A DNA stretch of 64,000 nt from Parahaliea maris (GTDB lineage Bacteria > Pseudomonadota > Gammaproteobacteria > Pseudomonadales > Halieaceae), in the NCBI RefSeq assembly GCF_008064665.1, contig NZ_VRZA01000004.1:372001-436000 (forward strand). Reading direction: 5' to 3'. Under the pieces are notes generated by a model that was not told where the DNA came from, did not search any database, and saw only the letters and a program-made list of their open reading frames with translations. Of the stretch, positions 45,582 through 54,052 are shown one piece after another (the stretch's first letter is position 1; every line of letters starts with the position of its first letter). The position numbers and the translations under genes are program-made.

Positions 45582-48500
45582 ATGGCACAGTCCCTAGCCG
45601 TCATCGAAGCTCTGTTCGAGCAGGCATCGTCCATGGAGGGCGATGTCCGGCGGCAATTTCTCTCCACCATCGAACCCCAGGAACTTCGCGCCGAGGTTGA
45701 AGACCTGCTCAGGTACAGTGAAGACGGCGACGGTTTGACGCTCGAGTTGCAAAGTGCTGTCAATGCGGCCGTGGATGTCCTGCTGGAAAATATCGAAGAC
45801 CCGAAGATCGGAACCTGTATCGGGCGCTTTGAAATTCGTTCGATACTGGGTGAGGGTGGGCACACCCGCGTGTACCTGGCCTACGATCCTGCACTGCAGC
45901 GGGAAGTTGCGATCAAGGTGCTTTCCAAGGCGTCCGGCCTGTCGGACGAACGCTTCATGATCGAGGCCCGGGCCGTCTCGGCGCTCAACCATCCGCATAT
46001 CGGATTGGTCTACGAAATCGGTGAGTCGCAGGACGGCGAGCACTACCTGGTGATGCCGTTCTACACCGGTGAGACCCTCGCGGCAGTGCTCAGGAAGGGG
46101 GCGCTTCCCGTCTCGAGGGCCGTGGACATTGCGATCCAGGTAGCCCAGGCACTCTGTGCCGCTCATCAGGCGGGCATCGTGCATCGGGATGTAAAGGCCG
46201 CCAACGTGATTTTCGAGTCCGCGGACTCAGTGCGCTTGCTGGACTTCGGCATTGCCAAGCTGACGCAATCAGACCGAACAGAACAAAATATCATTGTGGG
46301 CACCGTGGCCTATATGAGCCCCGAGCAGACCCGCGGCAGTGGGGTGGATCAGCGCACAGATGTGTGGTCCCTCGGCATTCTGCTCTACGAAATGATCACC
46401 GGCACCCGGCCTTTCCATGGCGACCGGGTAGAGGCGGTGATTCACCAGATCCGCCACGACGAGGTGCCTGACCTGGCGGCTTTTTCCCCCTGGTTGCGAG
46501 GTATTCTCCAGCGCGCTCTGGCGAAAGAACCCGGTGCGCGGTTTCACTCGATGGGGGCGTTTCTCGGCGCGTTGCAACAGACCGGTTCAGCGGTTGACGG
46601 TCCTGAAGGACAAAACGCTTCCAGAGTGGCGGCGTTCTGGAAGCACAAACGCCTGGCGATAGTACTATCGCTGACCCTGCTGGGCGCTGCGCTCATTGCC
46701 GTTTTGCGCTCCGTGCCCAACACAACGCCGGTTAGCCATCCGGTCGCAGTGATTCCCTTCGCCCATCGGGGTGGCCTGGGTAACGAGGGTGAGTACGAGT
46801 ATCTGGGGGAAGGCCTTTCCGGCCAGTTGCGAGACCAGTTGGGCAGTGTTGCCGGCCTGCAGGTGGTGGGGCGGGATTCATCGCGTGAATTTCGTCTGGA
46901 AACCACGGCCCCGGCTGCTATCGCCGCGGCTCTCGATGCCAGGTGGTTGATCAGCGGTGAACTGGAGTACGGGGATGAGGGCGTCCAGTTGCGTCTGTTT
47001 ATCCTGGACGGGGCATCCGGCCGGCAGGTCTGGAGCAGAAGCTACCAGCAGGGGGAGGAGGGTTTACTGGACCTGCAGGAGCGCGTATTCGACGATGCTG
47101 CCCAGCAGCTGGTGGGTGAATCACCAGGCGAAATTACCGAGGGTCGCGTCGCCATCAGCAGCGATGCTGCTTTTTCCCTGATGCTGTTGGCAAATAGCCA
47201 TCTCAAAAGCGCCCTGGAGCAGGACGTTATCGACCAGGATAAGCTGGATCAGGCCATTGCGACCTACCGCCAGGCGCTGGCCGAAGATCCCGGGTCGGCG
47301 TTGTTGAACAGCCGGATGGCGGCCGCGCTCCTGTACAGGGGGAACGTCAACGAGGCGCAGGTATTCATTGAGGCTGCCCAGGCGACCGGGCAACAACTGT
47401 CGCAGGTTGAGCATACAGTCGGGCTGTACCTTTACGCACGACACGCCGACGGCGTGGGTGAGCACCTGCGCAGGGCCGTGGAACTGAACCCCAGCAACGC
47501 CGACGCTCTGGCAGACTACGGCTTGTATCTCGTTGCCAGGGCGGAGACTTTGGCCGCGCGCCCCTACCTCGAGCGCGCTCGCGACCTGGACCCAATGTCG
47601 ATTCGGCGCTACGAAGCACTCGGCAATTTTTATGCGACCAACGGCTGGTACGCGCCGGCCGAAAAACTGGTTGCGCAGATTTCAGGGACCTTCGATTCGG
47701 CCGCGGCGGACCTGGTGATATCCCGTATCTATGAAGTGGTGGGTGATCTCGACAAGGCCATCGCCTGGTCGAGCCAGGCACGGGAGCAGGCGCCCATGAA
47801 TAACGCCTCCCGGTGGCGGTTAGCCGAGTTGTATACCCGAATAGGCGACCTGGAAACTGCGCGCCAATACGACCCGGAGCAGTCTGTCGCCACACTGTAC
47901 TTCTCGCGCCAGTACGATGAACTGATAGAAATGGCGTTCAACCTGGTACTGGAAGACAAGTCCTCTGCGGCACTTTTTACCCTGGCGCGGGCCTATGCGG
48001 CCACAGACAGGCCCGACATCGTGATACGGCTCATGGGCACCCAGGGCCTGCCTGAACGCCTGTATCGTGACAGCGCGACGCTGCAGGATATCGAGGCGGG
48101 TGTCATGCTGGCGGATGCACTGATGGAAGCGGGGAGCCGCGAGGACGCGGTGCGCCTGATTGATTACCTCCGCGGCATGTTCCGGCAATGGGCGGCCGAT
48201 ATGAATTCCTGGCACCCCCACATGAATCTTGCGTGCCTGCTGTCCATCTCGGGTGAGCAGGAAATGGCCCTGGCCGAACTGGAGAAAACCACCACCACGC
48301 TGGGGTTACTGTGGTATCCGGTACTGCGGGACCAGCCCTGTTTTCGCAAGCGGATGGCCGGTAATCGCCGCTACCAGGTGGTTCTGGACAACGTGTTGGA
48401 GCGCAAGCGCAAGCTGCGGGAAGTTCTCCCGCAGACACTGGAACAGGTGGCGCTGGCGCAGACCCGGACGGGAGCGGAGGAGGTCGCTAGAACGCCTTAG
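45582..48500 (+). CDS. Transmembrane Ser/Thr protein kinase with TolB/FlgO-like and TPR domains
   Basis: 972 residues. After an N-terminal helical segment (1-75) comes a Hanks-type kinase (about 82-345) with Lys112 in VAIK, HRDVKAAN with catalytic Asp203, Asp221 of DFG and SPEQ as the APE variant. The catalytic set looks active, although the third Gly of the nucleotide loop is Thr (GEGGHTRV). A transmembrane helix follows (356-377), then an extracytoplasmic part with a TolB-N/FlgO-like domain (about 385-510) and TPR-type helical repeats to the end. The topology suggests sensing outside and phosphorylating inside. GGAGG precedes the ATG. Its 3' end overlaps the convergent barrel gene by 14 bases. 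Confidence 0.9.
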   Translation: MAQSLAVIEALFEQASSMEGDVRRQFLSTIEPQELRAEVEDLLRYSEDGDGLTLELQSAVNAAVDVLLENIEDPKIGTCIGRFEIRSILGEGGHTRVYLAYDPALQREVAIKVLSKASGLSDERFMIEARAVSALNHPHIGLVYEIGESQDGEHYLVMPFYTGETLAAVLRKGALPVSRAVDIAIQVAQALCAAHQAGIVHRDVKAANVIFESADSVRLLDFGIAKLTQSDRTEQNIIVGTVAYMSPEQTRGSGVDQRTDVWSLGILLYEMITGTRPFHGDRVEAVIHQIRHDEVPDLAAFSPWLRGILQRALAKEPGARFHSMGAFLGALQQTGSAVDGPEGQNASRVAAFWKHKRLAIVLSLTLLGAALIAVLRSVPNTTPVSHPVAVIPFAHRGGLGNEGEYEYLGEGLSGQLRDQLGSVAGLQVVGRDSSREFRLETTAPAAIAAALDARWLISGELEYGDEGVQLRLFILDGASGRQVWSRSYQQGEEGLLDLQERVFDDAAQQLVGESPGEITEGRVAISSDAAFSLMLLANSHLKSALEQDVIDQDKLDQAIATYRQALAEDPGSALLNSRMAAALLYRGNVNEAQVFIEAAQATGQQLSQVEHTVGLYLYARHADGVGEHLRRAVELNPSNADALADYGLYLVARAETLAARPYLERARDLDPMSIRRYEALGNFYATNGWYAPAEKLVAQISGTFDSAAADLVISRIYEVVGDLDKAIAWSSQAREQAPMNNASRWRLAELYTRIGDLETARQYDPEQSVATLYFSRQYDELIEMAFNLVLEDKSSAALFTLARAYAATDRPDIVIRLMGTQGLPERLYRDSATLQDIEAGVMLADALMEAGSREDAVRLIDYLRGMFRQWAADMNSWHPHMNLACLLSISGEQEMALAELEKTTTTLGLLWYPVLRDQPCFRKRMAGNRRYQVVLDNVLERKRKLREVLPQTLEQVALAQTRTGAEEVARTP

Positions 48501-49422
48501 AGAGCCCCATCGTAATGGTGTCCTGCATGATATGGGTTTGCTCGGCGTGCACCATGGTCATCCACGACAGGCTGACGTGATACATGGGATCTACCTGCCA
48601 CTCCAGCCCCAGGCCAAGATTGACGTAATTGTGTCGCGCCATCCGGTCGTGATTGAACCAGAACTCGTCGTTGCGCGGCGGCGGAAAATCCTCCGGAAAA
48701 TCCAGCCCTTTACCCTGCTTGGCCAGTACGAAGGCGTTCAGGGATACCCGGTCTGTGACGAAATAGCCCGCTGCCGCGTTCACCCGAACATTGTTGATGT
48801 TGACCCCCAGGGTTTCTTCAACAAATTCATAGCTGGGTGCGAACCGGAAGTACCAGTAGGAAAACGTGGGCACATAGACCAGGTCAAAACCCAGCTCCAG
48901 TTTCCACAGGTTCTGGCCGATGGCGGCGTTGCCGAAAAAGGGATAATCATGGCTGGGTGTGCCGTAGGAGATGAATGGAGAAAACGAAAAGTTGGCGTTT
49001 TCCCAGGCTCTGTAGTTAACGCCAAGGTGGAAGTCCTGGAAATCGGTACGGAACTTGCCATCGTCGATATTCTCCTGGTCGGCGGGAGGGATAATGCTGT
49101 CAGGGTCATGGGGTAGTGGCCCGTGATAGCGCTTTCTGACCAGGGGAATCCCCAATGACACTGACCAGCGGTCGGTCACCGCAAACGACACGTCAAAATT
49201 CAGAATATGGGTATCGGTCGTGCCGAGATCCAGTTTACCAAAGGTGGCTTCGTAACCATCGATGTGAATGTACTGGTAACCAATGGACATTTCGCCGCGG
49301 TGTCCGGAGGGGTTGTTGTCGGCAAGGCAGAATGACGCCGACGCAAGGTAGGCTACACCGGTCGCCAGCCAGTGGCGCGGCCCGGCAGGACAACAGCACC
49401 TTCTCCCTGGCGCAGCGTTCAC
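48487..49422 (-). CDS. Outer-membrane beta-barrel protein
   Basis: 311 residues from GTG 49422. The first 34 residues are a long signal peptide (SASFCLA before ADN). The mature part alternates short amphipathic strands with aromatic ends (GYQYIHIDGYEA, SFSPFISYGTP, YWYFRFAPSYEF, YVNLGLGLEW) and closes with GLSKAF, the C-terminal Phe used by the BAM machinery. It may be a porin-like transporter of the type found beside di-haem oxidases, but no specific family is clear. It lies 8 bases downstream of the secreted receiver-like gene, in one operon. Confidence 0.8.
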   Translation of the reverse strand: MNAAPGRRCCCPAGPRHWLATGVAYLASASFCLADNNPSGHRGEMSIGYQYIHIDGYEATFGKLDLGTTDTHILNFDVSFAVTDRWSVSLGIPLVRKRYHGPLPHDPDSIIPPADQENIDDGKFRTDFQDFHLGVNYRAWENANFSFSPFISYGTPSHDYPFFGNAAIGQNLWKLELGFDLVYVPTFSYWYFRFAPSYEFVEETLGVNINNVRVNAAAGYFVTDRVSLNAFVLAKQGKGLDFPEDFPPPRNDEFWFNHDRMARHNYVNLGLGLEWQVDPMYHVSLSWMTMVHAEQTHIMQDTITMGLSKAF

Positions 49423-49430
49423 GAATTGCC

Positions 49431-49922
49431 TCAGGCAGGTGCTCTGCGAACGAGGGTCTGGTGAATGGCGCGCAGGAAGGTGTTGACCCTGTCCTCAGTC
49501 GATGGCGCATCCCGGTTGATGAGCCGTGCGTGCTCGAGTTGGCCACTGTCGGCTGCGGCGACGGGCAGATAGGCAGCACCGGACCGGGCCTGAGCGATTT
49601 CCTCCTGTACTGCGGCGTGGTCTTCGTACAGGGTAATGACGACGTCGAACTCGTGTTCGGCGCTGGTCAGTTCGCTCCCCAACTGCGCCACGGATTCCAC
49701 CGTATGCACATCGTGGCCTGCGTCCCGAAGGATGGATGCCATGACCCGGTCACTCTCGGTTGTCACCAGGGCCAGGATGCGGCCAGGCAAGGGGGCGCTG
49801 TATTCGCGGAAGGCGACGCCCTTGCCCACACGGTAAAGACTCTCGCCACAGGCCGAGGCGGGGGCTGACATCGAGCATGCCAAAAGTGAACCAACCAGTA
49901 CTGCGGCTGCATTTCGGTACAT
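49431..49922 (-). CDS. Exported receiver-like (CheY-fold) protein without the phospho-acceptor
   Basis: 163 residues from ATG 49922 with GGAGG upstream. The N-terminus is an export signal, either type I (cut after SAPASA, residue 24) or a lipoprotein (LLAC, Cys16). The mature part looks like a response-regulator fold: ILALVTTESDRVMASILRDA, HDVHTVESVAQLGSEL, FDVVITLYEDH and AAYLPVAAA. Where receivers have Asp at the end of the third strand there is Leu. Export and the lost Asp rule out a normal phosphorelay role. It heads an operon with the outer-membrane barrel protein. Confidence 0.65.
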   Translation of the reverse strand: MYRNAAAVLVGSLLACSMSAPASACGESLYRVGKGVAFREYSAPLPGRILALVTTESDRVMASILRDAGHDVHTVESVAQLGSELTSAEHEFDVVITLYEDHAAVQEEIAQARSGAAYLPVAAADSGQLEHARLINRDAPSTEDRVNTFLRAIHQTLVRRAPA

Positions 49923-50134
49923 GATGCACCTCCGGTCCAGCGCTTACCTCTATGGCAACAAGCATAGACGAGATACTGCCGGACGCCAGCGTATCCGGTT
50001 TTCAGCTCCGGGAGGGATAGATACCCAGCATCGCGATGCAGGTCAGCGCTGCTACTGGCCGCCAGAGCAGCTGGCGTTGCTTCATCGTTCCGAGACGCCT
50101 GATGCGCAATACCTGATTAAGGGCTCGTCACTGC

Positions 50135-50485
50135 TCAGCGCGCCTCTTTGTCAAATACCTTCTCGGCGATGAACTGCCATACAACGGCCGTTCCAGCGGC
50201 GGCAAAACATGCGTAAGCGCTACCCATCGCACGCCCACAGACAAGGGTTTCGGCATGCAATGTCTGCCTCAAGCTACATTGGGAAAACTGCGCAAGGGGC
50301 GATAGTGTCCATAGAATGAGCGGCATGAGAACCAGCTTGATAATCAGGATCGTCGTGCCAAACAGGCATAGGCACAGGCCTGGTACATAACCCCTACCGG
50401 ACAACTTCAGTGAGATTCCATACATTATCAGGAACTCGCCCACCGCCAGCCACTGCAACAGACTCAAGGCTGTCAGTTCCTGCAT
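50135..50485 (-). CDS. Small hydrophobic membrane protein, unknown
   Basis: 116 residues with three hydrophobic helices (about 8-28, 33-60 and 85-108) and a short charged tail. Several cysteines lie in the helices and the middle loop. No known family. It follows the TM2/pilin chimera by 11 bases on the same strand, so they may be co-transcribed. The ribosome-binding site is weak. Confidence 0.6.
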   Translation of the reverse strand: MQELTALSLLQWLAVGEFLIMYGISLKLSGRGYVPGLCLCLFGTTILIIKLVLMPLILWTLSPLAQFSQCSLRQTLHAETLVCGRAMGSAYACFAAAGTAVVWQFIAEKVFDKEAR

Positions 50486-50496
50486 GAAGCCATCTT

Positions 50497-51213
50497 TTAC
50501 CGGCAGGCCGCAGGCAAGTAACGGGCCGGCACCGTTGACTCCTCACAACTCCAGGTGACTTCACCTTCCTCGTAGCTCGGTACAAATATGAGTTCACCTT
50601 GTGTGCCCGTGGCGGGGGCGACCTGAATGTGGATGACCCCATCCTCAATGGTTGCGGATTGAACCAGGCTACTTTGAGGGCGGAAGTCACTGCCGGTGCT
50701 CGCCAGGGACTGGGGCCAGGCTCCTTCGACGAGCACGTGTTCGGCAACGATCATCTTTAACTCGGCCGCATCCAGCATCGGTTCTGTCATCTTCGCGCGT
50801 ATGGTGTAGTCCTGGTAAGCCGGCAGCGCGATGGCGGCGAGAATGCCCAGGATAAATATCATGCCGACAGTGAGAACGATGATCAGAATGAGGCCGCCTT
50901 TTTCGCGACCGAAAGATATGCCCTTGTTGTACTGGGCATTCCAAGTTTGTTGGTCGCGAAGCGAGAATACGATGGCCTCGATAATCCCAACCAACGCCGG
51001 AATGTACGTCCAGAACAGCAACAGGTAGAGGACTCCCCACCACTGCCCGAGATAGAACCGGTGAAGGCCAAAGTTGCCGCCGAAAAACGCGAGGACGGCG
51101 GCCGCTGTTTTGCTGGTGTAGGCGAAGGATTCCTGGATGGCGCCGCAGGACGGACACTGGTCCAGCGTCTGCTCGAGTTGACCCCCACAGCTTTGACAGT
51201 TTTTCATAGTCAT
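50497..51213 (-). CDS. Zinc-ribbon/TM2-domain/type IV pilin-like chimeric protein
   Basis: 238 residues from ATG 51213 (GGAGC upstream; ATG 51207 is possible). A zinc ribbon is formed by Cys6, Cys9, Cys20 and Cys23. A TM2 domain follows (about 32-85, with FFGGNFGLHRFYLGQWWG and two helices). Residues 105-144 then read like the pilin alpha-1 helix (ILGILAAIALPAYQDYTIRA), followed by a pilin-like head whose end, WSC...RYLPAACR, has the two cysteines (223, 237) of the pilin disulfide loop. The prepilin cleavage site (G|FTLIE) and Glu5 are missing, so the pilin part is probably a membrane-anchored domain and not assembled. No pilus genes are nearby. Confidence 0.78.
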   Translation of the reverse strand: MTMKNCQSCGGQLEQTLDQCPSCGAIQESFAYTSKTAAAVLAFFGGNFGLHRFYLGQWWGVLYLLLFWTYIPALVGIIEAIVFSLRDQQTWNAQYNKGISFGREKGGLILIIVLTVGMIFILGILAAIALPAYQDYTIRAKMTEPMLDAAELKMIVAEHVLVEGAWPQSLASTGSDFRPQSSLVQSATIEDGVIHIQVAPATGTQGELIFVPSYEEGEVTWSCEESTVPARYLPAACR

Positions 51214-51407
51214 AGCTAATGCGCTCCATTCTGTGCGTAGTGACTTCCCTGTATGAGAAACTATAGCCACACATCGTATGGCTGCCAAAAACTACACTGA
51301 TTCAGGTGATTTACCTTGCGTGCAGTTTGGATCGACTGGCGACTTTGCCGGGCCAGAGAGACGGCGCTTCCGCCGTGGCGTTCGAGTTTGTGTGAAGCCC
51401 GGAGTTA

Positions 51408-51986
51408 TCAGCGGGCATCAGGGTTGGCCCGTTTATTCAGTTGCTGCAGGAACGCTCCAAGTTCCCCTCGCTCAACCGAGCGTGCAGGGATTACGATGCG
51501 GTGCTGCCGCGTAACCAGGGTGGTTTCTCCACGTTCTGCCTGGATATCGAGGATGTCTGTAAAAGGAATCTTCCCCTCGCTACCGTCAATGATCTCTGTA
51601 AGGCCTGATTCTGTGATTCTGTAGGAGAATTTCACCGTCCTGCCACCTACCAGCCGGATAGCCGAAGCTGATCCAAATATGAATCTGTACTTGTTTACAT
51701 AGCCGTACCAGGAGAACAGTGGGACGAACAGGGAAAGAGCGAGTGACCGCAGGATATAATCCTTCCCGTTATTGAGATGGAGGGCAAGCGCGATCGCGGT
51801 AATTGTCAGTAGCGCAGTGATCCCCCAGAACCATCGATGTTGAAGAGACGTTCCCAGGCGCCGTATGCGGTACACGCGATTCGCGTCGATCAGCGGCAGA
51901 GCAAAGTCAATCTGCAACCGGGAGGGGTTTATTCCAGCACCACTGCCCGGTTTCTGTTCTCCCGAACCCGTATGACTTTTCATCAT
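51408..51986 (-). CDS. Membrane protein with YcxB-like C-terminal domain
   Basis: 192 residues from ATG 51986, with GGAAGG upstream. Two transmembrane helices (about 52-72 and 80-98) are followed by a strand-rich domain, FSYRITESGLTEII...IPFTDILDIQ...ITLVTRQHRIVIPARS-like, that fits the YcxB-like family of unknown function. It lies 22 bases downstream of another small membrane protein gene on the same strand. Confidence 0.65.
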   Translation of the reverse strand: MMKSHTGSGEQKPGSGAGINPSRLQIDFALPLIDANRVYRIRRLGTSLQHRWFWGITALLTITAIALALHLNNGKDYILRSLALSLFVPLFSWYGYVNKYRFIFGSASAIRLVGGRTVKFSYRITESGLTEIIDGSEGKIPFTDILDIQAERGETTLVTRQHRIVIPARSVERGELGAFLQQLNKRANPDAR

Positions 51987-52008
51987 CGCACCTTCCCTGG
52001 TGTTCACG

Positions 52009-52431
52009 TCAACCGTCGTCTGTTCTGTCTCTCACATACTGCTCGTAATGAGGGATACTGTCCCAATCGAAGACTTTGGCGTTAGTTGGTACAAAGTACA
52101 CCCGCCTTTTATGTTCATGAACGTGCAGCAGAAAGCGGGGTAGAGCCGGGAATGGTCCTGTCTCGCCGCCCGATCTTACCGCCATGTTACTGATGATTTT
52201 CTCAATCTCGTTGATCGATACCTGCGACCAGATAATGTGTCCGGTGGTGAAGTATTCATAGTCCTCGGGCCGCGCAGCAAGCCCTGCCAGGAACGAGCGG
52301 AATTTCTCGAGGCCCCGATTCTTGAAGGGACGGTATATTGTCGGGCCCAGCCAAAGCCAGACGAAAAGGACAGTGATTGCCACAGTAATCAGCAGCGAGA
52401 CGGCGTCGCCAAGATCATCTATCTGGCCCAT
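52009..52431 (-). CDS. Hypothetical membrane-anchored protein
   Basis: 140 residues: one N-terminal transmembrane helix (about 10-32, LLITVAITVLFVWLWLGPTIY) and a cytoplasmic domain of mixed helices and strands, rich in aromatic residues and histidine. No family recognised. It is the first gene of a leftward pair with the YcxB-like protein. The pair and the TM2/pilin gene are visibly more AT-rich than the core genes, which suggests later acquisition. Confidence 0.6.
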   Translation of the reverse strand: MGQIDDLGDAVSLLITVAITVLFVWLWLGPTIYRPFKNRGLEKFRSFLAGLAARPEDYEYFTTGHIIWSQVSINEIEKIISNMAVRSGGETGPFPALPRFLLHVHEHKRRVYFVPTNAKVFDWDSIPHYEQYVRDRTDDG

Positions 52432-52590
52432 TCAACTTCCCCTGTCGACAATCCGGAACCGGTAGCTTGATTCTGCAGGCCTGTCGTCAATCATAACTGT
52501 GTTTTGCGCGAAATACGTAGACTGCAGTCTGTTACCCACCTGGCGATCGTACCGAGCGGTGTGGCACTGGATAGGGAAATGGCCTCAAGA

Positions 52591-52600
52591 TGTATATACA
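52591..52600 (+). promoter_or_regulatory. HutC-like operator before hutF
   Basis: TGTATATACA at 52591-52600 is a perfect 10-bp palindrome matching the core of HutC (GntR-family) operators of histidine-utilisation genes. A GATAAT at 52619-52624 would be the -10 element with its -35 region overlapping the palindrome, the expected place for repression relieved by urocanate. No hutC gene is in the window. The 258-base gap around it shows no other feature. Confidence 0.6.
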
Positions 52601-52689
52601 ATTCAGGTTGAAACTGGCGATAATACGCGTCCCGGTAAGTGGCGTCCGCATGAATGGACATTCCGTATATGACAGGTAAGCAGTAAATC

Positions 52690-54048
52690 ATGACCCTTAG
52701 GTACTACGCGGAGAGCGCTCTCTTGGCCGACGGCTGGGCGCAAGGCGTACAGCTGTCAGTGGAATCCGGCAGGATCACGGCAGTCATCGCTGATACGGCG
52801 CCGGTGGCCGGTGATCACCGGGTTGGCATCCTGTTGCCCGGCATGCCCAACCTGCACAGTCACGGCTTCCAGCGGGGGATGGCCGGGCTGGTCGAGGTCA
52901 ACAAGAGCCGTAGCGACAGCTTCTGGTCCTGGCGCGAGCTTATGTACCGTTTTGTAGAGCGTATGCGCCCAGAGGATCTCGAGGCCATCACCGCCCAGGC
53001 CTTTGCGGAGATGCTGCAATCGGGCTTCACCCGGGTCGGTGAATTTCACTATGTACACCACGATGCCGATGGCCAGCAGTACGCCAATCCCGCGGAGCTC
53101 TCGGCACGTGTCGCCGCCGCCGCGGAGCGCACCGGGATCGGCCTGACCCTGTTGCCGGTGTTTTATGCCCACAGTGGCTTCGGTGGGCAGGCGCCAACCG
53201 GTGCCCAGGCCCGCTTTATCAATGACCTCGACAGCTTTGCCCGGCTCTATGAAGCCCTGCCTGCACAACTTTCGGCGCTGGACGGCGGGGTGCTGGGTGT
53301 TGCGCCACACAGCCTGCGCGCGGTGACACCGGCGCAGCTGCAGCGCCTTGTAGCCCTGACTGAATCCGGCCCGGTGCACATCCACGTTGCCGAGCAAATG
53401 GCGGAAGTGGAGCAGTGCCAGGCGTGGTCCGGCAGGCGGCCGGTGGAGTGGCTGCTGGAGCATCAACCGCCGGATGAACGCTGGTGCTATGTCCATGCCA
53501 CCCACCTGACCACCGCGGAGTGCGAAGGACTGGCGCGGAGCGGCGCGGTGGCAGGCCTGTGCCCCATCACTGAAGCGAATCTCGGCGACGGCGTTTTTCC
53601 CGTGGAGGAATTCCTGGCCCACGGCGGGCGTATCGGGGTGGGGAGCGATTCCAACGTCCGCATCGATCTCGCCGGCGAACTGGAACTGCTGGAATACGGA
53701 CAGCGGCTGACCCGCCAGCGCCGGAATGTGCTGGCGAAGGAGGGGGGCTCTACCGGCCGACAACTGCTTGAGGCCTCACTGATCGGAGGCGGGCAGGCAC
53801 TGGGCACCGGGGCGGGGTTGCGCGTCGGCGCACCGGCCGATTTTTTCAGTCTGCGTGCAGAGCATCCCGCGCTGCTGGAACGCCGCGGCGACGCCATCGT
53901 CGATAGCTGGATATTCGGCTCTGGGCGGGGCGCAATTGACTGCGTCTGGCGGGCAGGGCAGCTGTGCGTGAGTGAGGGCCGACATGTGCTGGCTGACGAG
54001 ATCGGCCAGGCCTATCAGCGTGCCCTGCAGTGGATCCTGGGAGGGTAG
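52690..54048 (+). CDS. hutF: Formimidoylglutamate deiminase HutF
   Basis: 452-residue amidohydrolase that converts N-formimino-L-glutamate to N-formylglutamate in the five-step histidine pathway. Metal ligands and catalytic residues of the fold are visible: HSH in LPGMPNLHSHGFQRGMAG, His in VHIHVAEQ, His in YVHATHL and Asp in GVGSDSNVR. The EQ-x5-C arrangement in AEQMAEVEQC is typical of HutF. ATG 52690 starts in the family position. The gene is followed by hutG after 4 bases; hutH, hutU and hutI are not in the window. Confidence 0.93.
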   Translation: MTLRYYAESALLADGWAQGVQLSVESGRITAVIADTAPVAGDHRVGILLPGMPNLHSHGFQRGMAGLVEVNKSRSDSFWSWRELMYRFVERMRPEDLEAITAQAFAEMLQSGFTRVGEFHYVHHDADGQQYANPAELSARVAAAAERTGIGLTLLPVFYAHSGFGGQAPTGAQARFINDLDSFARLYEALPAQLSALDGGVLGVAPHSLRAVTPAQLQRLVALTESGPVHIHVAEQMAEVEQCQAWSGRRPVEWLLEHQPPDERWCYVHATHLTTAECEGLARSGAVAGLCPITEANLGDGVFPVEEFLAHGGRIGVGSDSNVRIDLAGELELLEYGQRLTRQRRNVLAKEGGSTGRQLLEASLIGGGQALGTGAGLRVGAPADFFSLRAEHPALLERRGDAIVDSWIFGSGRGAIDCVWRAGQLCVSEGRHVLADEIGQAYQRALQWILGG

Positions 54049-54052
54049 TGCG

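Noticed and set aside
39566-52690. Direct repeat of the tRNA-Cys 3' end as the far attachment site of an island
   Set aside because: Reading by eye I found no copy of the tRNA-Cys 3' end before 52.7 kb. An exact-repeat search would be needed, so no att pair is claimed.
52491-52691. 66-residue minus-strand frame upstream of hutF
   Set aside because: It covers the hutF promoter and the HutC-like site, has no ribosome-binding site and no recognisable pattern.
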